Source: an uncultured Bacteroidales bacterium
GTDB lineage: Bacteria > Bacteroidota > Bacteroidia > Bacteroidales > Paludibacteraceae
NCBI GenBank assembly: GCA_900316845.1
Contig: ONEG01000019.1
Span: 1-64,000, forward strand
DNA length: 64,000 bases
Direction of reading: 5' to 3'
Shown here: positions 47,903-56,172 of the stretch, one piece after another
Position numbering within the stretch: the stretch's first letter is position 1
How the letters are laid out: each line of letters starts with the position of its first letter
Translations under genes and position numbers: made by a program
Notes under the pieces: generated by a model
Seen by the model: the letters and a program-made list of their open reading frames with translations, nothing else
The model's database searches: none
Told to the model about the DNA's origin: nothing

Positions 47903-47933
47903 TTGCATATATGAGAAAAAAATCGTACCTTTG
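47903..47933 (+). promoter_or_regulatory. typA promoter
   Basis: TTGCA (47903-47907), 18 bp, TACCTTTG (47926-47933). Confidence 0.8.
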
Positions 47934-47977
47934 TGCCCGAATTTTATTTGCCTAAATAGGGCAATACACAAACGATT

Positions 47978-49792
47978 ATGCAAAATATCAGAAATATAGC
48001 AATTATTGCGCACGTCGATCACGGCAAAACGACCCTGGTCGATAAGATGTTGTACACGGCGAATGTCGTTAAGCAACAACAGTCCGAGTTCAGCGACCAG
48101 CCCAAAGAGCTGATCCTCGACAACAACGACCTGGAGCGCGAGCGTGGTATCACCATCCTCGCCAAGAACGTAGCCATCGAGTACAAAGGCACGAAGATCA
48201 ACATTATCGACACTCCGGGGCACGCGGATTTCGGCGGTGAAGTGGAGCGTGTGTTGAATATGGCGGACGGCGTACTGCTGCTCGTCGATGCCTTTGAAGG
48301 TCCGATGCCGCAGACGCGTTTTGTGCTGCAGAAAGCCTTGGAATTAGGCCTCAAACCCATCGTCGTCATCAACAAAGTGGATAAACTCAACTGCCGTCCG
48401 GATGAGGTGCAGGAGGAGGTTTTCGACCTCATGTGCAACCTCAACGCGACGGATGACCAGCTGGATTTCCAGACCCTGTACGGCTCGGCGAAGAACGGCT
48501 GGATGTCGCGCGACTGGAAGAAGCCGACGACGGACCTCACGGACCTCATGGACGCCATCATCGAGTATATCCCGGCTCCGGAAGACAACCCCGGTACGCC
48601 GCAGATGCTCATCACCTCGCTGGACTATAACGCCTACGTAGGCCGTATCGCTATCGGTCGCGTACACCGCGGCGAGTTCAAGGACGGTCAGGCGGTAACG
48701 CTGGCGAAGAAAGACGGCACGATGGTCAAGACCAAGATCAAAGAGCTGCACACTTTCTCCGGCATGGGTCATGTGAAGACCGATGTCGTGAAGAACGGCG
48801 ACATCTGCGCGATGATCGGTATCGACGGCTTTGAGATCGGCGACACCATCTGCGACGCCAACGAGCCGGAGGCACTGAAACCCATCGCGATCGACGAACC
48901 GACGATGTCGATGACCTTCTGCATCAACGACAGCCCCTTCTTCGGTCAGGACGGCAAGTTCGTGACCAGCCGTCATATCCAGGACCGTCTCAACAAAGAG
49001 CTTGAGAAAAACCTCGCCCTGCGCGTAGAGAAAGGCGCAGAGGAGAGCAGCTGGCGCGTCTTCGGCCGCGGTGTACTGCACCTCTCCGTACTCATCGAGA
49101 CCATGCGCCGCGAGGGTTACGAGCTGCAGGTCGGTCAGCCGCAGGTGATCATCAAGGAGATCGACGGCGTCAAGTGCGAGCCGGTAGAGTCCCTGACGGT
49201 CAACACGCCGGAAGAATGCTCGGGCAAGATCATCGAGTTCGTCTCCACCCACAAGGGCGAGATGACGAAGATGGAGATGGTTAACGACCGCGTACATCTG
49301 GAGTTCACCATCCCTTCCCGCGGCATCATGGGTATGCGTACCTATGTGATGAACGTCTCCGCCGGCGAAGCCATCATGGCGCACCGGTTCCTCGAGTACC
49401 AGCCGTGGAAAGGCGAGATCGTGAAGCGTAACAACGGTTCGCTCATCGCCATGGAGGCAGGTACGGCATACGCCTACGCCCTCGACAAACTGCAGGACCG
49501 CGGAAAATTCTTCATCGACCCGCAGGAGGAAGTGTACGCCGGTCAGGTGGTCGGCGAGAACGCGAAGGAAGGCGATATCGTCATCAACGTCACCAAATCC
49601 AAGAAACTGACGAACATGCGTTCCAAATCTGCGGACGACAAAGCCGTTCTGCCACCGCCCGTACGCATGAGCCTCGAGGAGGCGCTGGAGTATATCAAGG
49701 AGGACGAGTACGTGGAGGTAACGCCGCACGCGATGCGTATCCGCAAGATTATCCTCGACGAACTCGAGCGCAAACGCGCAGGCAGAGTCTGA
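47978..49792 (+). CDS. typA: Translational GTPase TypA/BipA
   Basis: This 604-aa ribosome-binding GTPase has G1 AHVDHGKTT, switch II DTPGHADFGGE and G4 NKVDK, followed by domains II, III, V and the BipA-specific C-terminus (KGEIVKRNNGSLIAMEAG, NMRSKSADDK). Full length. It acts in 50S assembly and stress adaptation. It precedes tig by 28 bp. Confidence 0.97.
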   Translation: MQNIRNIAIIAHVDHGKTTLVDKMLYTANVVKQQQSEFSDQPKELILDNNDLERERGITILAKNVAIEYKGTKINIIDTPGHADFGGEVERVLNMADGVLLLVDAFEGPMPQTRFVLQKALELGLKPIVVINKVDKLNCRPDEVQEEVFDLMCNLNATDDQLDFQTLYGSAKNGWMSRDWKKPTTDLTDLMDAIIEYIPAPEDNPGTPQMLITSLDYNAYVGRIAIGRVHRGEFKDGQAVTLAKKDGTMVKTKIKELHTFSGMGHVKTDVVKNGDICAMIGIDGFEIGDTICDANEPEALKPIAIDEPTMSMTFCINDSPFFGQDGKFVTSRHIQDRLNKELEKNLALRVEKGAEESSWRVFGRGVLHLSVLIETMRREGYELQVGQPQVIIKEIDGVKCEPVESLTVNTPEECSGKIIEFVSTHKGEMTKMEMVNDRVHLEFTIPSRGIMGMRTYVMNVSAGEAIMAHRFLEYQPWKGEIVKRNNGSLIAMEAGTAYAYALDKLQDRGKFFIDPQEEVYAGQVVGENAKEGDIVINVTKSKKLTNMRSKSADDKAVLPPPVRMSLEEALEYIKEDEYVEVTPHAMRIRKIILDELERKRAGRV

Positions 49793-49820
49793 GAAAAAAT
49801 CAAAAAAAATCAACAATATT

Positions 49821-50903
49821 ATGCAAATTAATCAATCTGAATTGAAGGACCTGAAGGCAGTAGTGACTCTGACTATCGAGCCGGCTGACTATCAGGAAGA
49901 AGTAGCTAAACAGCTGAAAGAAGTACGCCACAAGGCTCAGATGCCGGGCTTCCGTCCGGGTATGGTTCCTGCCGGACTGGTGAAGAAAATGTACGGCAAG
50001 GGCATCCTCGCTGACGTCCTGAACAAACTCGTGGGAGAGAACCTCCAGAAGCACATTGAGGACAACAAGATCCAGATCCTTGGCGATCCGCTGCCCAGCG
50101 AGGAGTCTCCGCGCATCGACCTCGACAACGAGGACACCTTCACTTTCCTCTTCGACATCGCCGTAGCGCCGGAGTTCGACGCCAAGCTCAACGGCAAAAA
50201 CAAACTGCCGGAGTACACCATCGAGCCGACCGAAGAGATGATCGACAAGCAGGTAGAGGCTTACACCAACCGTTTCGGCGAGTACATCCCCGAGGACAAA
50301 GAGAAAGGCACCAAGGCAGAGGTAAAACCCTGCGCCGTAGATGCTGAATTGTTTGCCAAGGTGTACGGCGCAGACGCTCCGAAAGATGAGAAAGGTTTCC
50401 GCGAGCGCATCAAAGAGGACATCGTTCGTTCCCTCGCCGAGGAGAGCAAATACCGCTTTGGTCTGGACGTGAAGGCCGCTATCATGAAGAAGATGGAGAA
50501 GATCGCTTTCCCGGAGGACTTCCTCAAACGCTGGGTTCTCGCTACCAACGAGAAGATGACCCGGGAGGAGCTCGACAAAGACTTCGACAAGATGCTCGAC
50601 GAACTCAAATGGCACCTCGCTAAAGACCAGCTGATGAAGGAGTATAACATCAACGTGGAGAAAGAGGAGGTAGAGGCCTTCGCCAAACGCATCGCCCGGA
50701 TGCAATTCATGCAGTACGGCCTGATGAACGTCGATGACGCCATGCTTGACAACTACGCACAAGAGATGCTCAAAAACGAGAACCAACTCCGCGGCATCGT
50801 GGAGCGCGTGGTAGAGGATAAGATCTTCGACGCTGTCAAAGGCATCGCCAAGATCGAACCCAAGACCGTCAGCCAGGAGGAGTTTGACAAATTATTCAAA
50901 TGA
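49821..50903 (+). CDS. tig: Trigger factor lacking the PPIase domain
   Basis: This 360-aa ribosome-associated chaperone has the N-terminal ribosome-binding domain with signature GFRPGM (43-48; usually GFRxGK/M) and the C-terminal helical arms (about 174-360). Bacteroidota trigger factors are about 450 aa with an FKBP-like PPIase domain between them. Here EAYTNRFGEYIPEDK (N-domain end) passes through about 20 residues to CAVDAELFAKVYG (C-domain start), so the PPIase domain is cleanly absent. The frame is continuous with no frameshift. The stop overlaps the mpl start (ATGA). Confidence 0.93.
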   Translation: MQINQSELKDLKAVVTLTIEPADYQEEVAKQLKEVRHKAQMPGFRPGMVPAGLVKKMYGKGILADVLNKLVGENLQKHIEDNKIQILGDPLPSEESPRIDLDNEDTFTFLFDIAVAPEFDAKLNGKNKLPEYTIEPTEEMIDKQVEAYTNRFGEYIPEDKEKGTKAEVKPCAVDAELFAKVYGADAPKDEKGFRERIKEDIVRSLAEESKYRFGLDVKAAIMKKMEKIAFPEDFLKRWVLATNEKMTREELDKDFDKMLDELKWHLAKDQLMKEYNINVEKEEVEAFAKRIARMQFMQYGLMNVDDAMLDNYAQEMLKNENQLRGIVERVVEDKIFDAVKGIAKIEPKTVSQEEFDKLFK

Positions 50904-52252
50904 CCAAAATACATTTCATAGCTATAGGTGGCGCAGCGATGCATAATCTTGCACTCGCTGTAGCCTCCAAGGCGGGATACCAGGTGACGGGCTCGGACGA
51001 CGAGATCTTCGAGCCCGCGCTGTCCCACCTGCGCGACGCGGGGTTGCTGCCCGACGAGATAGGATGGCACCCCGAGCGCATCACGCCGGATCTCGACGCC
51101 ATCATCCTCGGCATGCATGCGCGCGAAGATAATCCGGAACTGGTGCGCGCCCGCGAGTTAGGAATCAAGATATACTCCTTCCCGGAGTACCTCTACGAGC
51201 AGACGAAAGACAAGATCCGCATCGTCGTCGGCGGCTCACACGGCAAGACCACCACTACCTCCATGATCCTCTACGTCCTCAACCGTCTCGGCATCGAGGC
51301 GGACTATATGGTAGGCGCGCAGATAGAGGGCTTCGAGCGGATGGTTCGGCTCTCCGACACCGCCAAGTACGCAGTCTTTGAGGGCGATGAGTACCTCACT
51401 TCCCCACTCGATCTCCGATCCAAATTTCTTTGGTACCACCCCCACGTAGCCATCCTCACCGGCATCGCATGGGATCATATCAACGTCTTCCCGACTTTCC
51501 CGGAGTACGTCGATACCTTCCGTAAGTTCGTTCATTCGATCGAACCCAAGGGCTCGTTTATCTACTTCCAGGGCGACGAGAACCTGCGTCAACTTGCTCT
51601 CGAGATATCGGAATGCCGGGATCTCGAAATATCGACGATTCCTTACAAGGAATACGACGGCGATGTCGAGATGCAGGTCTTCGGCCGTCATAATATGCAG
51701 AACCTGCAGGCAGCCATGCTCGCGTGCCATTGTATTGGCGTTGCGCCGGAGGATTTCTACCGCGAGATAGCGTCTTTTACCGGCGCTTCGAACCGCTTGG
51801 AGAAGATCTTCGAGAACGACCGTTCGGTGGCGTACAAAGACTTCGCCCACTCGCCCTCCAAACTCAAAGCGACCGTCAACGCCGTGCGGGAGCGGTACCC
51901 GGAAAAGAAACTCATCGCGTGCATGGAGCTCCATACCTTCTCGTCCCTCATGGCGGATTTTCTGCCGCAATACAAGGACTGCATGAAGGAGGCGGACATC
52001 GCGTACGTGTATTTTAACCCCAAAGTCATTGAGCACAAGCGTCTTACGCCCATCACGGCAGAAGACGTGCGCAAGGCTTTTGGCACGAAAAATGTAGAGG
52101 TCTTCACAGCCTCCGAAGCCCTGCAAGAGAGGTTGAAATCTGAAATCATAAATCATAAATCTGAAGATCATGGCATCGCCCTGCTGATGATGTCTTCGGG
52201 CACGTTCGACGGCATCGACGTCAAGTCCTTTGCCGCAGAGCTGCTCCAATAA
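50900..52252 (+). CDS. mpl: UDP-N-acetylmuramate:murein tripeptide ligase
   Basis: This 450-aa Mur ligase recycles murein tripeptide by attaching it to UDP-MurNAc. It has the N-terminal HFIAIGGAAMHNLAL fold, the ATP loop GGSHGKTTTTSM and FEGDEY. Two stretches look inserted: EISECRDLEISTIP (51601-51644, an 8-bp CGA array) and SEIINHKSEDHG near the C-terminus (52137-52171, a 7-bp array). Both keep the frame. It is coupled to tig. Confidence 0.93.
   Translation: MTKIHFIAIGGAAMHNLALAVASKAGYQVTGSDDEIFEPALSHLRDAGLLPDEIGWHPERITPDLDAIILGMHAREDNPELVRARELGIKIYSFPEYLYEQTKDKIRIVVGGSHGKTTTTSMILYVLNRLGIEADYMVGAQIEGFERMVRLSDTAKYAVFEGDEYLTSPLDLRSKFLWYHPHVAILTGIAWDHINVFPTFPEYVDTFRKFVHSIEPKGSFIYFQGDENLRQLALEISECRDLEISTIPYKEYDGDVEMQVFGRHNMQNLQAAMLACHCIGVAPEDFYREIASFTGASNRLEKIFENDRSVAYKDFAHSPSKLKATVNAVRERYPEKKLIACMELHTFSSLMADFLPQYKDCMKEADIAYVYFNPKVIEHKRLTPITAEDVRKAFGTKNVEVFTASEALQERLKSEIINHKSEDHGIALLMMSSGTFDGIDVKSFAAELLQ
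51601..51644. repeat. 8-bp CGA-phased array (family C) inside mpl
   Basis: CGAGATAT, CGGAATGC, CGGGATCT, CGAAATAT, CGA: translated as EISECRDLEIS. Confidence 0.75.
52137..52171. repeat. 7-bp array (AATCATA type) inside mpl
   Basis: AATCTGA, AATCATA, AATCATA, AATCTGA: the same unit as the spacer array at 54499. Confidence 0.8.
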
Positions 52253-52275
52253 TAACGAAAAATAACCCAAAACTA

Positions 52276-52485
52276 ATGACTGACATGAAAAGATTTTTCA
52301 TTTTTGCTGCCGGTGCAGCCGTAGGAGCTGCCGTAGCATTGTTACTGGCTCCGAAGAGCGGAGAAGAGATGCGTGAGGAGCTAAAAGACATGGCTCAAGA
52401 CGCCACCAAGCGCGCTCAGGACTACTGCGCACAAGTGAAGAAAGACTTGGAGGAAGCCGCAGCCGCGGTAAAAAAGGAGGCTTGA
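52276..52485 (+). CDS. YtxH-domain small membrane protein
   Basis: This 69-aa protein has one glycine/alanine-rich membrane segment (FFIFAAGAAVGAAVALLLAP) and KSGEEMREELKD, the YtxH signature, followed by an amphipathic helix. It ends 1 bp before the next gene. Bacteroidota usually pair YtxH with a holin-X-like protein, as here. Likely an envelope-stress protein. Confidence 0.88.
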   Translation: MTDMKRFFIFAAGAAVGAAVALLLAPKSGEEMREELKDMAQDATKRAQDYCAQVKKDLEEAAAAVKKEA

Positions 52486-52486
52486 G

Positions 52487-52981
52487 ATGGAGAACGATTT
52501 TTTCGAGTCCCTCAAGCATGAACTCACAGCCTGCGGTAAGTCCCTTGGCGAAGTCGGCAGACTGCGCCTCATCGGCATCGTAAGTCGTATTCTGGGACTT
52601 TTCCTGCTGATCTTCACGGTCGTTTTATGTGTCTTTGCGCTGCTGGCTTTCGGCGCTGTAGCAGCGCTTCACGCGATGACGAGTGTGATGCCGCTGTGGG
52701 CAGCCGCGCTGATTCTGGGCGCCGGCTATATCCTCCTCATCATCGTGGTGATCGCCTGTAGGAAACCCCTGTTCGTCCACCCCTTTATCCGGCTCATGTC
52801 CAAGCAGCTGCGCTCCGAAGAAGAGCTGGCGCTCAAGACCTTGGAGGCGGAGCATCAGGCGGAGTTAGACTACCTCCGCATCGAGAACCGCGTGGAGAAC
52901 GCCACCCGCGAGGTGAATTTCTATATCTCCTTCATCGGGCGCGCTTGGTCCTGGCTATCGAGCTTGCTACATAAAAAATGA
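52487..52981 (+). CDS. Holin-X/YqjE-like membrane protein
   Basis: This 164-aa protein has two membrane helices (about 30-58 and 68-88) in the Phage_holin_3_6/YqjE layout and a long helical C-terminal tail (EEELALKTLEAEHQAELDYL). It is not a phage gene here; the family is common in chromosomal operons with YtxH. Function unknown. Confidence 0.78.
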   Translation: MENDFFESLKHELTACGKSLGEVGRLRLIGIVSRILGLFLLIFTVVLCVFALLAFGAVAALHAMTSVMPLWAAALILGAGYILLIIVVIACRKPLFVHPFIRLMSKQLRSEEELALKTLEAEHQAELDYLRIENRVENATREVNFYISFIGRAWSWLSSLLHKK

Positions 52982-53010
52982 CCAAATGGTAAATGACCAA
53001 ATAGTACATG
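52978..53010. repeat. 15-bp array (family B) between stop and start codons
   Basis: ATGACCAAATGGTAA and ATGACCAAATAGTAC form two units spanning the stop codon of the holin-like gene and the start codon of the next gene. Confidence 0.88.
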
Positions 53011-54066
53011 TTTAGTCGTCTGTACGGCGTCTTACTGCCGTTTTTTGTCAGTTTTCTTCTGGCATACGTCTTAGACCCCATCGTAGGGTTTATCCAGACC
53101 AAATGTCGTGTGCGCAACCGCGCGCTGGCGGTCTTTGTGACCCTCCTTCTGGCGGTAGGAATCGTCGTGGGAGCGGTCTCTGCGCTGCGCAGACCCGTCA
53201 CGGAACAAGTCAACTCCGCCTGGACGGGTTTTCAGGCGTATATAGCAACCATCGACATCAACGATTACGTCTCCGCCGAGACCCAAGAGAAGTTGCTGAA
53301 ATGGCAGACCGAGTGGGATTGGCAGGCAGCATTGGCGAACCCGGAGTTAACGAACTCGATCAAGGAGTTACTGCCGAAAATAGGAAACTGGATCACCGGC
53401 GGACTGAGCTGGCTGAGCGAACTGATGGTCGTCTTCATCGGCTTCATGTACCTCATCTTCCTGATGATTGATTTCCCGAATATCCGCGCGAGATACAGCC
53501 ATTTCGTCCCGCGGCAGATCCGTCCGCAGGTAGTGACCATCATGGGCGATATCGACCGGAACATGAACGCGTATTTCCGCGGCCAGGCGATGGTGGCAAC
53601 CTGCGTAGGCATCCTTTTCGCCCTCGGTTTCACGATCACCGGCATGCCGATGGGCATCGCGATGGGACTCATCATCGGTTTGCTGAACATGGTGCCGTAC
53701 ATGCAGGCATTGGGTATCCCGCCGTGTATCGTGCTATGCATCCTGCAATCCGCGCAAACGGGACAGCCTGTCTGGCTCACGCTCCTGATGATGGCGATCG
53801 TCTTTATCGTCGTGCAGTCCATCCAGGACCTCATCCTCACGCCGAAGATCATGGGTAATGTCACGGGCTTGAGTCCCGCGGCGATACTGCTCAGTCTCAG
53901 TATCTGGGGCGCCCTTTTTGGCGTCATCGGAATGATCATCGCCCTGCCCCTCACCACCCTTATCATCAGCTATTACGACCGCTACGTAGCGAACCGCGGC
54001 GTACGATCCCGTGCCCATCAGGCGCAGTACCGCGGCCGCCTGCGCAAAGAACCCGGTAGTAAATAA
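53008..54066 (+). CDS. AI-2E transporter-family permease
   Basis: This 352-aa membrane protein matches the AI-2E/PerM (TqsA) family: paired N-terminal helices (LPFFVSFLLAYVLDPIVGFI), a soluble loop (about 75-130), then helices with GIPPCIVL and DLILTPKIMGNVTGLSPAAI, the most conserved motif. Members export diverse solutes or sodium, so no substrate is claimed. Confidence 0.88.
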   Translation: MFSRLYGVLLPFFVSFLLAYVLDPIVGFIQTKCRVRNRALAVFVTLLLAVGIVVGAVSALRRPVTEQVNSAWTGFQAYIATIDINDYVSAETQEKLLKWQTEWDWQAALANPELTNSIKELLPKIGNWITGGLSWLSELMVVFIGFMYLIFLMIDFPNIRARYSHFVPRQIRPQVVTIMGDIDRNMNAYFRGQAMVATCVGILFALGFTITGMPMGIAMGLIIGLLNMVPYMQALGIPPCIVLCILQSAQTGQPVWLTLLMMAIVFIVVQSIQDLILTPKIMGNVTGLSPAAILLSLSIWGALFGVIGMIIALPLTTLIISYYDRYVANRGVRSRAHQAQYRGRLRKEPGSK

Positions 54067-54081
54067 AATAGCACATGATTT

Positions 54082-54498
54082 ATGGATAAACAACAAAAAC
54101 GCGACTACCTCTACATGCGCATGGCGCGCACGTGGGCGGAAAACAGTTATTGTGTGCGCCGCAAAGTAGGCGCCCTCTTAGTGAAGGACCAGATGATCAT
54201 CTCCGATGGCTACAACGGTACCCCTTCGGGATTTGAGAATATCTGCGAGGACGAGAACAACGTCTCCAAGCCCTATGTCCTCCATGCCGAGGCGAACGCC
54301 CTGACCAAAGTGGCTCGTTCGAACAACTCCTCCGACGGCGCAACGCTCTACGTCACCGCTTCGCCGTGCCTGGAGTGCTCCAAACTCATCATCCAATCCG
54401 GCATCAAACGTGTCGTTTACGGCGAGGAATATCGCATCATGGACGGCGTCGAACTCCTCAAGAGAGCCGGTGTCGAAGTAGAATTTCTAAAAGATTAA
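54082..54498 (+). CDS. dCMP deaminase-like protein
   Basis: This 138-aa zinc-dependent deaminase has H68-A-E70 (LHAEANAL) and PCLEC (C96, C99), plus the N-terminal SYCVRRKVGALLVKD typical of the ComEB/dCMP deaminase group. It supplies dUMP for thymidylate synthesis. It is followed by a spacer made entirely of a 7-bp repeat. Confidence 0.92.
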   Translation: MDKQQKRDYLYMRMARTWAENSYCVRRKVGALLVKDQMIISDGYNGTPSGFENICEDENNVSKPYVLHAEANALTKVARSNNSSDGATLYVTASPCLECSKLIIQSGIKRVVYGEEYRIMDGVELLKRAGVEVEFLKD

Positions 54499-54540
54499 AT
54501 CCTAAATTTGAAATCATAAATCCTAAATCATAAATCCTAA
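54499..54540. repeat. 7-bp array (AATCCTA type) filling a spacer
   Basis: AATCCTA, AATTTGA, AATCATA, AATCCTA, AATCATA, AATCCTA, AATG: the last unit contains the next start codon. Confidence 0.9.
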
Positions 54541-56172
54541 ATGAAAAAGTACCTTCTTCCTACCCTAACCGTTCTTGCGGTGGCGTTGGGCATCCTCGTA
54601 GGATCGGCGCTGACCCAGAAAGTGAACGCGCAGCGTATCGTCTTCCATAACGGCTCGTGGTCCATCGAGCAATCCAAAGTGGACCGGCTCCTACAACTCA
54701 TGTCCACCGCCTATGTGGACTCCCTCAATATCGACTCCATCACCGACGAGGCGATGGCGGATCTCGTGCAGAAGTTGGACCCCCATAGTGCCTATATCCC
54801 CAAGGAAGACCTGGAGATGGTGAACTCCGAGCTGGCGGGTTCGTTCTCCGGTATCGGCGTTCAGTTCACCATCCAGCAGGACACCGTCCGCATCGTGGCG
54901 GTCATTGCCGGCGGTCCTTGCGCAGGCGTGGGCGTACTCGCGGGAGATAAACTCATCTCCGTCGATGACTCCGCTTTTGTAGGGAAGAAGATGAATAACG
55001 AGAAGGTCATGAGGACTCTCCGCGGACCCAAAGGCACGCTCGTCAAGTTAGGCGTCCTGCGTGCCGGCGTGACTGAACCGCTCTACTTCACCGTCACCCG
55101 AGGAGACATCCCCGTCACTTCCGTCGATGCGAAGTTCATTATTGAGCCGAAAGCCGGAAGTCAAAAGTCGAAAGACAAGATCGGTTTCGTGCGCGTCAAT
55201 AAGTTCGGCGAGACGACCTATAAGGAGTTCATCGCCGCTCTCGCGGACCTCAAGGCGCAAGGCGCCACCTCCTTCATCGTCGATCTCAGGGAGAACTCCG
55301 GCGGCTATATGGAGCAGGCCATCCGCATGGCGAATGAGTTCCTCTCCCGCGGCGAGTTGATCGTGTACTCCGAAGGCCGCGCGTACCCCCGTTATGAGGC
55401 TACGGCAAACGGTTCCGGGCGGTTCAAAGACGTGCCCTTGGTCGTGCTTATCGATAACTTCTCTGCGTCCGCCTCGGAGATCTTCGCCGGTGCGATGCAG
55501 GATAACGACCGCGCTACCATCGTCGGTCGCCGCTCTTTCGGCAAGGGGCTTGTGCAACAACAGATGCCTTTCGACGACGGCTCTGCCGTCCGTCTCACTG
55601 TGGCACGCTACTACACTCCTTCGGGACGGTGCATCCAGAAGCCTTACACCCTCGGCGATCAGGAGGATTATGAGAAAGACCTCATGGAGCGTTTTGAGCA
55701 CGGGGAGTTCTACTCTGCCGACTCCATCCATTTCACCGACACCACGACCTACCGCACCAAAGGCGGACGGATCGTCCACGGCGGTGGAGGGATCATGCCG
55801 GATGTCTTCGTAGGACGGGACACCACCCTCAACACCCCTTGGTATAACCGCTGCGTGAACCTCGCCTACACCTATCAGTTCGCGTATTCCTATACGGACA
55901 AGCACCGCAAGGAGCTTGCCAAATACAAAGACTGGCAGTCCCTCGAGAAATACCTCCTGAAGCAGGATATCCTCGCTGAGTTCGTCCGTTTTGCGGAGGA
56001 CAAGGGCGTAGAGCGCAATGACGCGGAGATACAGAAATCGCGTCCTTTAATGACGCGACTTCTGAATGCCTATATCGTCCGGGACATGCTGGGCGACGAG
56101 GGCTTCTTCCCGCTCTTCGAGCGTGATGACGAGATCACGAAGAAGGCTATAGAGCTTTTAGCGCAGCCTTAA
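54541..56172 (+). CDS. S41 C-terminal processing peptidase with PDZ domain
   Basis: This 543-aa periplasmic protease has a signal/anchor helix (5-30), the N-terminal DPHSAYI segment, a PDZ domain (about 95-185; GIGVQF, AGDKLISVD) and the S41 catalytic domain with Ser312 (SASASEI) and Lys335 (RSFGKGLVQ). It cleaves C-terminal tails of periplasmic or tagged proteins. Residues about 205-215 (AGSQKSKDK) are encoded by a 7-bp array. The 3' end overlaps convergent pepD by 26 bp. Confidence 0.94.
   Translation: MKKYLLPTLTVLAVALGILVGSALTQKVNAQRIVFHNGSWSIEQSKVDRLLQLMSTAYVDSLNIDSITDEAMADLVQKLDPHSAYIPKEDLEMVNSELAGSFSGIGVQFTIQQDTVRIVAVIAGGPCAGVGVLAGDKLISVDDSAFVGKKMNNEKVMRTLRGPKGTLVKLGVLRAGVTEPLYFTVTRGDIPVTSVDAKFIIEPKAGSQKSKDKIGFVRVNKFGETTYKEFIAALADLKAQGATSFIVDLRENSGGYMEQAIRMANEFLSRGELIVYSEGRAYPRYEATANGSGRFKDVPLVVLIDNFSASASEIFAGAMQDNDRATIVGRRSFGKGLVQQQMPFDDGSAVRLTVARYYTPSGRCIQKPYTLGDQEDYEKDLMERFEHGEFYSADSIHFTDTTTYRTKGGRIVHGGGGIMPDVFVGRDTTLNTPWYNRCVNLAYTYQFAYSYTDKHRKELAKYKDWQSLEKYLLKQDILAEFVRFAEDKGVERNDAEIQKSRPLMTRLLNAYIVRDMLGDEGFFPLFERDDEITKKAIELLAQP
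55153..55184. repeat. 7-bp array inside the S41 protease gene
   Basis: GGAAGTC, AAAAGTC, GAAAGAC, AAG: similar to the panD-upstream array, at a surface linker just after the PDZ domain. Confidence 0.65.

Noticed and set aside
48344..49816. 490-codon minus-strand open frame
   Set aside because: Antisense to typA, whose motifs are unmistakable; high-GC codon usage creates the shadow.
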